From Clarkia xantiana subsp. parviflora (taxonomy: Eukaryota > Streptophyta > Magnoliopsida > Myrtales > Onagraceae), in NCBI GenBank assembly GCA_036873135.1, contig JAPTYO010000002.1:2996952-3060951 (forward strand): 64,000 nucleotides of DNA. Reading direction: 5' to 3'. The translations under genes were made by a program, and so were the position numbers. Below the pieces are notes generated by a model, which saw nothing but the letters and a program-made list of their open reading frames with translations, searched no databases and was not told where the DNA came from. The first letter of the stretch is position 1. Every line of letters starts with the position of its first letter. Shown in pieces: positions 11,930 through 23,860 of this stretch.

Positions 11930-13110
11930 TTTTTTTCTTTTACGTTGTCATATTAAACGTTATCTTATAGAATTGCATAACATCCGGTTTAAAAAAAAGG
12001 TTACATTTTTATAGAAATAGACATAATATAATTATTTAATTAAATGTTAGTTTGATTTATGATTTTTTTACCAAAAAAAAGTATTATTTATGAATATTTC
12101 ATTTGAAAGTAAAAGTTTTAAGGAAAAAGTATTTTATGTGAAGTATTTTCGTGCAAGTTACTTTTTTTCGGAACCGAAGACATTTTCAAATACTTATAAC
12201 TTACACTACTGTAAATTTTTATCGACAATAAGATATAAATAAGGTGCGAGTTAATAACTTCGATTTTCATTTATAAGTAAAATTTTGTGCAATACATTGT
12301 ATACGATATATTATTAAAAATTTATTAAAATATGATTTAGTATGTTAAATTGCTATATTTCAAGTTCAACTGACCAAACTTACTATTTTTACATGTTATT
12401 AATTATTATATTATGTAGTTGTATTCTTGTCAGATACACTATGGGAAAGTTGACTAGTCGTTACAAAAAGTATTTATAAAATGAAAAATAATAAAATATA
12501 AAACTGTCGTTTATTTGGTTTTTGAAAATTAATTTTTATTTTCATAAATATAATTTCTACTTTGCGTGACTTTCTTTTCATTGAAAAGCTGCAATGATAA
12601 CTATTGAATTATAAGTAAAGAGAGATTCATTAACCTTTACGCACTCCTACTTTAGCAAGATTCCCCCTTTTAGAAGTTGGAGCTCCCCCAATTTCTGCCA
12701 AACGAAAAGGCCTTCCACTAAATTTATTAGATAGGATATATTTAGGTAAAAAATAAATAGCCGGGCGGAATTTTAAAAAAAATAAATAAACTAATAATAA
12801 TAGCGGGTGCATTTTGAAAAAAAATCTTGGATTTTCAGGTATCAAAGAGAGGGTTTAATCATACTATTTTTTTTAATAAATGTATGTGTACATATATAGA
12901 CATAGTATCTAATAAATATAAACCATGTAATTACAGTATTGTAGTTCATCGCTTCATCACTTAACTAGACGTCAGAGGTTAATGCTCTTTATCAAAAGAG
13001 TGTGACACTTGTCATGTGTATATTGGCTTACACAATAATTTTCCCTGCTAGTGTAATGAAAATAAAAAGATATTATAGTCAACATTTTACACCTTATGTG
13101 TTGCCTTTCA
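11930..13110. other. AT-rich intergenic region and F-box gene promoter
   Basis: Upstream of the minus-strand F-box gene. Strongly AT-rich, with no supported gene. The 71-codon minus open frame at 12630-12845 has no recognisable domain. Confidence 0.45.
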
Positions 13111-13205
13111 GTTTTTTTTTTTTTTTTGTGAATTACAAGAGAAACATTCAATAAAACATCACACAAGTACTACCCTATTTTGAGATTGACCTATACAATC
13201 GTATA

Positions 13206-13499
13206 TAGGGCTGGCAATTCGTGCGGTTCGTGCGTGTTCGTGTCGTGCTAGCTTCGTGTCGTGTTCCAGAGGTCAGCCCAAACCCAGCCCAACCCGACCC
13301 AACATGAAAAATCAGCATGAAAAACCTAGAATAAATTGAATAAAAAATTAAATATAAAAAATTTTGAAGTAAAATTTTAGAATTATCGTGCTATATCGTG
13401 CTATCGTGTCGTTCCGTGTCATCAATATCAAACCCAAACCCGTAATTTTCGTGTCGTGTTCGTGTCGGCCCATCGTGTCGGGCCCAAATTGCCAGCTCT
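13206..13499. mobile_element. hAT-type MITE with 8-bp target duplication
   Basis: Starts TAGGGCTGGCAATT and ends AAATTGCCAGCTCT, giving terminal inverted repeats. It is flanked by ATCGTATA at 13198-13205 and 13500-13507, the 8-bp duplication expected of hAT transposons. The inside is rich in CGTGTCGTGTTCGTG motifs. At 294 bp it carries no transposase. It inserted near the 3' end of the LINE, so it is younger than the LINE. Confidence 0.9.
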
Positions 13500-14288
13500 A
13501 TCGTATAACATCAGCAACCTCAAACTTGTTGGAACACTCTCCAAAATAACAAAATTTGATTCCAAAGTAACAGCTTCCTTCGCTAGGCGATCCGCAATCT
13601 TATTTGCTTCCCGATAGATGTGGTGAATCTTAGCTCTCTTAAAATATTTCAAGAGTTTCCTACAATCACAAATTAAAGGCATTAAATGTCTATCATCATC
13701 GAGATCATTAACAATCAAATTGATTGCTTCTTTTACATCCATCTCCACAAAAATTGAGTCAATATTATGGTTTTTGCTAGGACTAACCATCCCCTAGTGC
13801 CCAAATCTTAGCCACTAAGCAATTTGAAGTGCCTAATTTTCTCTGAAAACCTTTAATCCAACCACCAAATTCATTTCGTAGGATTCCCCCACCACCCGCT
13901 GGTCCCGGATTCCCAAAAGCTGAGCCATCTGTATTCAATTTCACCTAACCATAAGGAGGGGTGCACCATTTAACATGTATGGTGGATTTTGAACTTAAAG
14001 TGTTAGACTTTGAGAGAGTATAAACAATTCCTCTAGCATGTTCCACAATAAAAGCAGCTAAATTAGTAGATAAAGTGCAATTATTAAAGATTAATGAGTT
14101 CTTGTTCTTCCAAATGTTCCAAATAGCAGTGGTGAAAACATCTTTCCACTCTAAGCCTGGTCGATAAGGTGTCGGATTCCTGTAATTTTCCAAAATCCAA
14201 AGATAAACATGTTTAAAATAGAAATTTTGGATCGAAATTGGAACGCCAATTTATCTCCAAATTTTCTTCGCCACGGGGCATTTCCTTA

Positions 14289-15090
14289 GGGGGTGTTTGG
14301 ATGGATGTAATGTGGGACGTAATCTCACATTACGTCCCACATTACATCAACATTACGTTGCTTGGTTTGCCAAACGACGTAATGTGCATTGTAATGTACT
14401 GTGCATTGTAATTTGAGATTACGTCCAAAGTCCAATAAACGTAATGTGAGATTACATCCAAAAACGGAGGTAATGTGAGATTACGTCCAATATTACGGAG
14501 TGCTATTATTTTATTATTATTTATAAATAGATAAAATACTTTGTATTATCTTTATAGTTAAATATGATAATAATATTGTTATTTTATTAGCTTTTTGTTT
14601 TTTATTTACTTCATAACTTATTATTATAATAAATAATAATGCTCATAATGTTTTTATAAAATGAGTAAAATCTTTTTCGTGTCATTTAAAAAAAAAATCT
14701 TATAAAACTATATATAATGTTTCAATTAATAGAAATTTAATAGTTGTGTGTATTTAGTTTAAATATTTAATATTTAGAATTCATAAATGATTATAGAATT
14801 AACCACAAAACATAAACTTTAAGAAGTTCGTTATTGTCAAAATATATATTCTTTTAAATGTTATCATATTAAGATATAATACTCTCTTATAAATTAATAT
14901 AATAATAATAGTGTCACATTACAATGCATATTACAACACATACCAAACACTGTAATCTGACATTACACTCCACATTACAGCACAACCAAACGTTGTAATA
15001 TGACATTACAAGTAATCTCACATTACGTCTCACATTACTTGTAATCTCACATTTCAAGTAATCTCACATTACGTCCATCCAAACGCCCCC
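14289..15090. mobile_element. PIF/Harbinger (Tourist-like) MITE with TTA duplication
   Basis: Terminal inverted repeats start GGGGGTGTTTGGATGGATGT and end in its complement (CATCCAAACGCCCCC). They are flanked by TTA at 14286-14288 and 15091-15093, the duplication typical of PIF/Harbinger elements. Subterminal ACATTACGTCC/ATTACGTCCA motifs repeat many times on both strands. At 802 bp it has no transposase frame. It interrupts the zf-RVT region of the LINE. Without the element and one TTA the LINE frame continues across the junction. Confidence 0.92.
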
Positions 15091-16004
15091 TTAGAGCATG
15101 GGACATGTCTTCTTCCACTTGATTACAACAAGTACAATTAGGATTCACATTCTAACCTATGTTGTTCAAGTGTTTGGTAGTAAATATTTTTTCATGGCAG
15201 CAAAGCCAAATTCAGAACTTAATTTTAGGAATTGTACTGCAAGACCAAATCCAATTCCATCCTCCTTTGGTAAACTCACTACACTCACTACTGTTGTAGT
15301 TTTTTGAGATAATACTTTTATGGACAAATGCTACAGTAGGAGTGCCTTAAGGAGATCCAAACCAGATTTGTGTATCCTCCTATCCCTATTAATACTAATG
15401 GGAATACCAATAATTTTTCTCATAATATGATCAGGGAGACAGAAAGACAATTTTGAAAAATTCCAAGACCCATTTTTCTTTAACACATCTTTGACTCTGA
15501 AATTCTCCTCTTCCTCGGTTAGAGGACCTTGAATATGAGATCTTAGAGGAGAATCATTGAGCCAAATATCATTCCATAAATGAATCTTATTACCTTTACC
15601 AATCACCCAACCTTGACCCTGCTCGAGAGTAGCTTTCCCATCTTTAATAGCTCTCCAAGTACAAGAAACCATTTTTGGTTCATCCTTAATAGAAATCATA
15701 TATTTTTGTTTAAGAATAGTAGCCCAAGGAGCCTCAGATTTCTCCAAACGCCAAACAAAATTTGCCAATATTCTTTATTTCGGTCTCTTGTTGATGAAAT
15801 ACCAAGCCCCCCATATTCCTTTGGAAGATTTAAGGTCTCCCACTTAACTGCATGAATCTTCCTCTTTTCATCGATAGAGTCCCAGAGAAAATTCCTATTT
15901 AATCTGTCAATATCATTGCAAACAGAGGTGAGTAAAGCAGAACATTACATAATATGAGTAGGAATAGAGCTCATAACCGACTTAACCAACACTTCCCTAC
16001 TAGC

Positions 16005-16669
16005 TAAACAAAAAAAAAATATTTAATTTAATATAAAAGCTGACATAATGTTAATTTTTGTACATTCTAAAATTTAGAATTATCTATATGATATTTTTTT
16101 TAACTTAATAGTCATACAGAATTATGCATAATTATATTGTTTAATAATAAATTAAACTCCCGCGGCAAAAATAATTAACTTAAAGAATTAGAATTCTTTA
16201 ATTATCGTGATCACTTTCTTGTTTAGGTGAAAAGTAGCATATTTGTCTTTTTAACACATTTCCAACTGCTCCACCCATCATGAGAGATAGGGATTAACTT
16301 TTTGCCATAAACTTTTTAAGTTCTCAAAAGAAAATGTATGAGGTTGTTTTGCAGATTCCCTTACCTATAAATAAATTATGTGCTTATGTATGGATTTCTC
16401 ATTCTTAGCAAAAATGGAAGATTAGGTAAAGGAAGACTATGGATTTCTCATAATGGATTAGGTATAAGTTTTGGAGTCGTTTGTAATTTGTATGTTGGTT
16501 TGAGTTTTGACCTATCTTAGAAAGTAATTTAAGACCGTACTAGTTTTTTTTTTTTTTTTTTTTTTAATTTATTTTTTATTTATTAATAAAAACTATTATT
16601 TTATGTTGGATTTCAAAAGGAAGGTAACGTCATAATAATAATAATATAAATTCGACGGACATATCTTTG

Positions 16670-16708
<39 letters not shown>

Positions 16709-16920
16709 TTTCTAATTAATATTTTCTAATTTTGATCAAAACTTTATAAATTAAGATAAGATATAATGTTGAGTAACTATAAATTTAGAAAAAGAAAATG
16801 TATATCTTATTTAGACTTTATGTAAAACAAAAAAAACTCTATACTTAAATTAAAAAAAATTAAAAATTCCTTTTTAAATAACAAACTTATAGACTTCAAT
16901 ACCTCATGAGGTCACCGCCT
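16005..16920. other. AT-rich intergenic with (TA)n tract
   Basis: No gene recognised. A (TA)n microsatellite runs from about 16674 to 16703, and T-runs occur near 16545-16565. Confidence 0.5.
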
Positions 16921-16931
16921 GAGTACCCAAA

Positions 16932-17080
16932 GTTGGTTGGACCAACTGGTAAAGCGTGTTGTGTTCCCCGTGGGCGACCCGAGGTCGAAACCCGCCGGAG
17001 ACGCCTTATTGGGGAGGACTTTAACATTAACGCTCCCGATCCGAACTTGCGAGAGCAAGTATCACAAATTTAAATATTAA
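16932..17080 (+). mobile_element. tRNA-derived SINE-like segment
   Basis: GGACCAACTGGTAAAGC (about 16940-16956) resembles a tRNA A box, and GAGGTCGAAACCC (about 16981-16993) resembles a B box at roughly tRNA spacing. This suggests an internal RNA polymerase III promoter. The cloverleaf is not complete, so it is not a tRNA gene. The unrelated 3' part and AT-rich tail (about 17065-17090) fit a SINE. No target duplication could be fixed. Confidence 0.5.
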
Positions 17081-17394
17081 AAAATATAAACAAAACACTA
17101 TAAAGCATATGTATCTATATATAACTTAGCATAACGTCTATATAGAACTATAACATAGAGTAAAAAAGACTATATTAAACAATGATCTAACTTTTCAATT
17201 AGAAATGTTGTTATTGAAATGATTCTCGTATATGTTATTATATGTTTTTATTGAGTAAGTAAAATCTTCATTGACATAAATAATTAATATTTTTTTTTTC
17301 CCAAGGAAACTCTTTATCAGTACAAGCAAGAATCATTTTGGATTACAATTAAACAATAGAACTGAAATAAGAAAATACTGAAAGTCTTGAAACA

Positions 17395-17795
17395 CAATCA
17401 ATAGACACATTAATTAACGGCAATCCAATTGGCGTATCGATTTACATTACGCCGGATAAACTTTCAACGAATTTCTAATGTCGAAATCGCTCTTTAAAGA
17501 ATAGTTCGAATAATATTGTCGAGTTTTCAATCAATCTCTGTCTCCACGCGTATTTGACGTATGATATACTCGACGTCCGATTCGATAAGAACCTTATCCC
17601 AATGATTAACTACGGCTAAATCAACGACTTGTAAAATAGCAAACACCTCTACATTGGTAGCATTCAAATCACAACACAACGAGTTACGCCTCGCTAACAT
17701 TCTTCCTAGGCAATCCCGAGCTATTACACCTGTACCTCCCCGCCATGTGCCCGGTTCCTAAGAACCATCACAACAAATTGAGAAAAAACTTACCG
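17395..17795 (-). pseudogene. Decayed RNase H-like (RVT_3) fragment of a LINE
   Basis: Minus-strand translation gives GGTGVIARDCLGRMLARR, then ATNVEVFAILQVVDLA, KVLIESDVEYIIRQI and FIRRNVNRYANWIA. These are the spaced motifs of the plant LINE-associated RNase H domain. Several stop codons break the frame (for example before EPGTWRGG and after ETEID). It is a second LINE-related fragment, distinct from the copy at 13.1-16.0 kb, which has its own RNase H region. Confidence 0.7.
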
Positions 17796-17954
17796 GGAGA
17801 CGTCGTCACAAGTGTTGTTCGGTCGGTCGGACTGAGACTCACTTGAACGCACGCTACGAAAGGACGAAGACCAAGTCTCGAATGTTAATTGGCTAGTGTT
17901 GGCACCGACATGAACAGTAAGCCGGTGAGTTCCTACTAGTATGAACTATACTAC

Positions 17955-18195
17955 TTCTTCTATTACCGATAATGAAAAACATTAATATTTATAATTCGAG
18001 TCCCGCCTAATGGCATCTAGTGGCAAATATAGGAATTATAAACTTCTATTTTGGAGCTAGAAACTCCTATTGAAATATCAAATTTCTATTTAATTATTAC
18101 TATTGGAACCAACAGTAAATGACACTAAGAACTTTTTAAAATGGAATTTACAACTAGGAACTAAAAATTGCAAACTACCATTGCAAGTGCTCTAA
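17955..18195. repeat. Dispersed repeat, copy 1 (related to 52890-53110)
   Basis: Shares an ordered series of motifs with 52890-53110 in the same orientation: CGATAATG, ATATTTATAATT, GAGTC, CTAGAAAC, GAAAT, TAATCATT-like, then AAGTGCTCTA at the end. I infer a non-autonomous element of unknown class. No duplication was found at either end. Confidence 0.55.
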
Positions 18196-18227
18196 GATAC
18201 GCGCTTATGCTCTCCTTAAAAATCGAT

Positions 18228-20245
18228 GTTCGGACCGAAACCAAAAAATATCAAGACCATTTCATAGATTTCTAAGGACATTTATATCTCAACTCTGAGA
18301 TATTTTATCTCAGACTAACGTGGCATGACACGTCACATGATAAACTAATTAAATATTAAAAAAAAATCAAATATGTTGAATCGGATCGCATGATAAAAGA
18401 TTCTGGAACTTTAAATAAATAAATTTAGGACTATTTTAATCATACATAATAACTAAGGTTCATTCTGCAATTTCTAAATAATTAATCCCAAATCTATTCA
18501 TCATCGTTTCTTCTTTCTCATGTCCTCCTTCTTCCCCATTCTTCATCATCCTTAGGCAACAAGGGTAGCTCGGCCACTGAGTGCATCATGTCATCAACAA
18601 AGGAAAAATGAAGAATAATCAATGGAGGTTGACCTAGATTTCGCCCTCCATTTGGGAAACGACAAGAGCAGCAAGAAATCGCGCTCCATTTGGAAAACAA
18701 CGAGATCATGCATGCCTCCGGAGATGCATGACGGAAGCAAACTGCCTTCTTGAATTTCAGAACCCTATTCCATTTTCAGCTCAAGAATGACAAAGTATGG
18801 TATAAGCTACAAATCTTTTCTCCAAGGAGCTCACATTTTAACCAGTCTAGGGATTTCTTTTTTAGCTGCTTTCTCGTTTAACAACTAATTCTACTAGTGC
18901 ATCCTTGTTGAAGGCATTTTTCATTAGTTGGATTAGGTTCCAATTTATTTCCAAATATACTTGCAGACTGTACGCTAGCATGGTTTTTATATGTTCTAGC
19001 AAAAAAAAATTAGTTTGAATTGGAGTCGTCTTAAAAGAAAATGCAATGATTTGTTTCTGTGTGAAATGATTTTGTCTATTTTGTGTCATCTTTCAACTGT
19101 TTCTTCGAATGACTCAATTCCAGTCTATGGATTTTTCCCGTGCAAGCCTTCAAAATTGCAGATAATTGAAGGTATAGTGGTCCGAAATTGTTAGTTGATT
19201 GTGTGTAGCCTCAACTGAAATTATCTCATACTGGGCCCTAGAGTGTGATATGTGTAACATCAACTGAAATTTCAAATTTTCATGATCTGACTGGAGGAGG
19301 TTCTTATCTTATAGATTTATGTTTATTTGTACTGATTTGCACCATGAACAAACTATTCGGTCACTATACTGCTGGAATATTAGCTTTTTAAGAGGAATTT
19401 ACTGTTTTTTTGAATGTAATCTGTTATTTTTAATGGAGCTTAATCGTTTGATTCCTATAATTCATTTTGACATTTGCAAGGTGTTAGTTTGGCTGAATTT
19501 ACATAGTCTCACAAATTATGTCAAATGTCAAAATCCAGTCAAACTAACACCTTGCAAATGTCAAAATGAATTATGGAATTAAACGATCAAGCTTCATTAA
19601 AAATAAAAGATCACATTGAGAAAACAGTAAATTCCTATTAGAAAGTATACGTAGCTTATACTCTTGCTTTGTCATTCCTGAGCTGAAAACGAATTACAGT
19701 TTTGAAATTCAAGAAGATGATTTGCCTCCTTCATGCATCTCCGGAGGCATGCAAGATCTCACTGTTTCTCAAATAGAGCGCGATTTCTTGCTGCTCTTAT
19801 CGTTTCTCAAATGGAGGTCGAAATCTAGGTCAAGCTCCACTTATGATCTTTGAAGATGACATGGTGCACCTAGTGACCGAGCTACCCTTGCTGTCTGAGG
19901 AGGATGTAAAACGGGAAAGAAGGAAGACATGAAGAAGAAGAAACGACGATACATAGAATTAGGTTTAATTGTTTAGAAATTATATAATGAACCTTAATTA
20001 TTATGAATGGTTAAAACAGTCTCAATTCACTTAAAGTTTCAGAACCTTTTATTATCCGATTCAATTCAATATATCCCATTTCTAAAATAAAAAAAAATTA
20101 ATTAATTTATCATGCTGATGTGTCATGCCACATCAACCTGAGATAAAAAAAATAAAAAAATAAAAGTTAAGATAGAAATTTCATTAGCCCTAGTTCAATC
20201 CTAGGATCGAAAGGAGAAAAACTAAATATTTGGTCCGAATCGGTC
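18228..20245. repeat. 2-kb foldback: long imperfect inverted repeat
   Basis: The left arm (about 18228-18815) is the inverted counterpart of the right arm (about 19655-20245). Paired landmarks include CATGCCTCCGGAGATGCATG with its complement CATGCATCTCCGGAGGCATG, GTATAAGCTAC with GTAGCTTATAC, and TCTTGCTGCTCT with its complement. A second, tighter hairpin (about 19390-19503 with 19512-19640, around GACATTTGCAAGGTGTTAGT) sits just inside the right arm. The left side keeps about 570 bp (18816-19385) with no partner, as if it was deleted from the right. Open frames inside are by-products. I see no transposase. Confidence 0.85.
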
Positions 20246-20431
20246 CAATTATTAAAATCATTAAAGTCAAACTTGAGAATCTATAAAAAAAAATTAAATT
20301 CTAGAATTCATTTTTAAATTTAAATTAACCTAGTTTTTTTATGCAAAGTTCACCTAGTATAAACAATAAAGGTGAATTATAATTATTTAAATTAAATTCA
20401 TAATTCTGCTCTCTTTTTCTTACGCTGACGA

Positions 20432-20468
20432 AAAGGCGGGACTGTAATCCCAAACATCGGCGCGAAAA
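20432..20468 (+). promoter_or_regulatory. Two E2F-like sites upstream of the trihelix gene
   Basis: GGCGCGAAAA (20459-20468) is the complement of TTTTCGCGCC, a near-ideal E2F/DP site. AAAGGCGGGA (about 20433-20442) is a weaker version. They lie 60-95 bp before the ATG, in the proximal promoter or 5' UTR. Function is inferred from motif only. Confidence 0.45.
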
Positions 20469-20526
20469 CCCTAATCAACGGACTTCAAGCAACTCCACAA
20501 CGGAGTCATCCTTCGATTTTCCGGTG

Positions 20527-22277
20527 ATGTTCTGCGGCGACGACGAAGAAGATTCACTTGGAATGCTGCCATCACCGCTGCTGAGTCCGCCGCAACAACC
20601 AGTGGCTCCGCCTCAGCAACTTCCGACTCAGCTGCAATCGATACAGCCGCAGTGGAGCCAGGAGGAGACACGAAAGTTTATCCGCATCCGATCCGATCTG
20701 GAGAACGAGTTCACAGTCGCGAAGAGGAATAAGACGCTGTGGGAGACGGTGAGCTTGCGCATGAGGGAGAGCGGGTACATAAGAACGCCCGATCAGTGCA
20801 AATTCAAGTGGAAGAACCTCCTCAATCGCTACAAGGTAGTAAACTTTATATCTTTCAACGAATATAATTACTCATCTACTATTATCAGGCATTTATATCT
20901 GTGAATATTGTTGAGAAAATGCTCTTAAATGGATTTTTGTTATGTGAAGAATAGATGCTATGCTGAATTGGAAGCATTCTTTGCTCCATTGTTGTTTCCT
21001 ATTTTAAAATCCAGATCTTTATTCCCATATGATGAATTGCTTCAAAAACTATAGTATAGCAGAGCTTTTATTTTATGTTTATCCTTTGTGCTTATGCAAT
21101 GTACAGCTTAGGGATTGTTCCATTATCTGTTATGTCATTTCGATGTTAATCCTCATTCCATCTGAATTCATTTTGATCATTCTTGGATTTTGTAACGTAT
21201 CTTGCAATTCCATTGATCACAATTCACATTTTTTTGGTGCTAAAAGCAAATGAATTGTGCTCTTTTGAATTGAAATATGTTATTTTCCTTCTATGCGTAT
21301 CTTAATTTGTTTCCTTTGTCGAGATGACTAATCGTTCCGTTGGTGCACATGCTGTTCCACTGAAAGATCCATTTAAGATTCTTCTTGAAAATGAAGGGCA
21401 TCTGATGAACTACTACTGTGTATGTCTAGCAACTTCCGTTCATCCAGTTTTGTGCCTGAGGTTGCTTAGGTTGATGCTGGAATTTGCGTTTGACAATTCT
21501 CAAGGAAATTGTTTATTTGTCTGAGTAAAGGGATTGACAATGTCTATTTTCTGCTTGCATAGTACTCACTAAGTTAAGCACATCATTAACGATGTTGCTT
21601 GCTAAACTATATGCTTGGGAAGAAAAACATTATTTTTTTTGTTATTGTATCTGCGAATTTGATATTCAATAGATTGACAACAAGATTTGAAACAGGGAAC
21701 CGAGGCATCTAATCCTGAAAATCCTCGGTTATGTCATTTCTATGATGAACTGCATGCAGTATTCACTGCAAGAGCAAATAACATGCAGCAAGTAATACAT
21801 CTTGAATCAGAGAGGGCCTCCTCTGCTCAGGCAAGTAGAAAATCCAAGAAACTTAATCCCCAACATTTATCTAAGGAACAGTCTGATGGCGATGAAGACG
21901 CAGAGGAAGTTTCTAATGAAGAGAAATCTAAAAAAGGAGCTTTCCGAAAGAGGAAAGCCGAAAAGTCACTTACTGGAAAACCTTCAAAAACACCTAATGG
22001 TGATGTTTATGAGGTGCTTAAAGAATTTCTAAACCAGCAACAGAGTATGGACCTACAATGGATGGAGATGATGGATAGGCGAGCCAACGAGCGGCTCTTG
22101 TTTGAGCAGGAATGGAAGAAGTCCATGGAGAAGGTGGAAAGAGAACGGTTAATGGTTGAGAAGGCGTGGCGTGAGAGGGATGAACAGAGGAAGTTAAGAG
22201 AAGAGAGCAGAGCTGAAAGGCGTGATGCTTTACTGACAACCCTCTTGAATGACCTTATTCATGGAAACAGCTTATAA
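20527..22277 (+). CDS. Trihelix transcription factor, GT-3-like
   Basis: Two exons, 20527-20835 and 21696-22277, join in phase 0 across a GT..AG intron (ACAAG/GTAGTA ... AAACAG/GGAACC) to give 296 aa. Exon 1 holds most of a trihelix (Myb/SANT-like) DNA-binding domain with the spaced tryptophans W43, W72 and W95 (QWSQEETRKF, KTLWETVS, QCKFKWKNLLNRYK). The domain's last helix continues in exon 2 (RLCHFYDELHAVF). A basic stretch (KKGAFRKRKAEK) may be a nuclear signal. The C-terminus is a charged coiled coil (about 225-285, WMEMMDRRANERLLFEQEW, then RERDEQRKLREESRAERRD), as in Arabidopsis GT-3a/GT-3b. Such factors bind GT-rich promoter elements as dimers. The start is the first ATG in frame (20527); the preceding GTG is not used. 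I cannot assign exact orthology. Confidence 0.92.
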
Positions 22278-22679
22278 ATAAAGGAGAGGCCTCGGAGTTA
22301 TGGTGTGTACTGATAAATTAGGGTTAGGTTTGTAGAAAAGAATACTTAGGGTTTGTGCTCATTTGGGTGGGTACATAGATGTTGTATGTAAAAGAAAGTG
22401 TTATCTTTTATGTTTCGCATTGTTTCTATGATTGAGATACATATGCCCCCAAACACGATAATACCAAATATAGTGTCGTAGAAAGATTTGATTGATCATC
22501 AAGCAAGTGCATAACTGCTATTTCCTGGATACAGAGTAAAGTCGAGCTTTTACACAACATAGTGAGTTCTTGATCATATAACAATGCACATAGATTATTT
22601 AGTACACAGATGACATAGAGAAAGCATTTCACGGTTTCTCTTTTTTTTTGCTTCTTCAACAATGAATGAAGGTACAAAC

Positions 22680-23408
22680 TCAACAGGACTCAGATGGAGG
22701 ATTTTCCTTGGGATGCTTGGAGCCGTAATGATCAACAAGTTGTTTCTGGTTTGCAAGTTGAGCCTGCAAAATGCAACAATGGATTGGATTCAACTGGTGG
22801 AATGACAGCAATAGGGTAATGGCGGACAAGTTTTCATGTAATGAGAACTAGTTCATGCAGTAGAGGCACAAATGCAAACTAATATTGTAAAATTTGACAG
22901 GGGAGTGCCATTGATGACCAGAATTACAATCGTGATGGATCAAATTACCGTCGGTGTAGGAACCGAAAGAAAGATTTTGCAACATAGGATGGTATATACT
23001 GCTAATGCTCGAGCCTACCTACCCTGAATATGAAGCAACAGGAAATAATACTGCTGCACTGACAAAATCCAATCATTTGTGGCCAAAGCCAAACTACATC
23101 TATATAGCTTCCTGATCGTTGTGCTAACATTTCATCCACTTCTATGTTGAATTGAGCATAGCAAAGATGAACACGATGCTGAGACAAATTCACCGCCGAA
23201 TCAATGCAAAGTTTGGGGGAACTACCGCATATCCAATCAAATCGATGCGATCCATGATTTTTTAGATAAAAAGAGAAAAGTAAACCTTGCAGATGGGGCA
23301 CATGATTTTGAGGCCGAGGGCTCTGGCTTCGATCTGCGATCCCTTTGATTTCTGATTCTTCTCTGCATTCTTCTTCTGTGCTTCGATCTTTTGCTTCCCC
23401 CTCGTCAT
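22680..23408 (-). CDS. 68-aa SERF/C2H2 zinc-finger protein (At2g23090/ZNF706 type)
   Basis: Two exons on the minus strand: 23286-23408 (41 codons) and 22680-22763 (27 codons plus stop), joined in phase 0 (CTGCAAG/GTTTAC ... TTTGCAG/GCTCAA). The protein starts MTRGKQKIEAQKKNAEKNQK, the lysine/glutamine-rich 4F5/SERF-like N-terminus. It ends with one zinc finger, CPIC (residues 37-40), then H52 and H58 (LVDHYGSKHPK). The total of 68 aa fits the family, which is conserved from plants to animals (ZNF706) and has a poorly defined role. The neighbouring trihelix gene ends 403 bp away and converges on this one. A longer upstream frame exists, but this ATG matches the family start, and a (CT)n/GA-rich leader precedes it. 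Confidence 0.92.
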
Positions 23409-23860
23409 CTCTCTCTCTCTCTCTCTCTTGAGCTTTCTGATCAAAGTTTGCAGATGAGGACGGACGGCATCAACAAGAATCGTGTTCTGGCAAAAAAAAA
23501 CGAATCTTGTAGTAATTATTGACTGGCCCTTCAAATTTCTAAAACTTTTGAAGAGTCCCTATTAGTCTATTACCATTCATTATTCTTGTATTAATTAATT
23601 ATTTGTTGGCCGAAAACTAATTAATTATTTTCTCTTCTCTACTTCGATCTGTGGAATTCCAACTCAAACTTGGATAGATTACTCAAAGAATAGATGCCTC
23701 AAATCTCTTCTAGTTTTATCTATCGAGCAGTTGTGAACTCTAAAATCCAATAGTTTAGTTGAATTCAAAAAGTTTAACTTCTTTATTGAAAGTCCAAATT
23801 CCAAGGATGCTGCGATTAGCATGACTCACCTTCAATTCCACCTCTTTTCTGTCAAAATAT

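Larger units (their letters stand above)
13112..16004 (-). pseudogene. 5'-truncated, inactive LINE (L1-type) retrotransposon
   Basis: Read on the minus strand from about 16004, the copy starts inside the end of the reverse transcriptase region (REVLVKSVMSSIPTHIM). It continues through the WKAI..G/W.IGKGNKIHLWNDIWL region (15331-15768), a zf-RVT zinc-binding region (CTCCNQVEEDMSHAL, about 15100-15150), a linker (WNIWKNKNSLIF) and an RNase H-like domain (FVEMDVKEAINLI, KIHHIYREANKIADRLAKEA, 13500-13790). It ends in a poly(A) tail, seen as a T-run on the plus strand (about 13112-13127). In-frame stops show it is dead. Two MITEs (13206-13499 and 14289-15090) interrupt it. The truncated 5' end and poly(A) tail fit target-primed reverse transcription. 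I did not find its target duplication. Confidence 0.85.

Noticed and set aside
16932..17005. tRNA gene
   Set aside because: A- and B-box-like motifs are present, but the acceptor and anticodon stems do not pair into a cloverleaf. A SINE head is a better reading.
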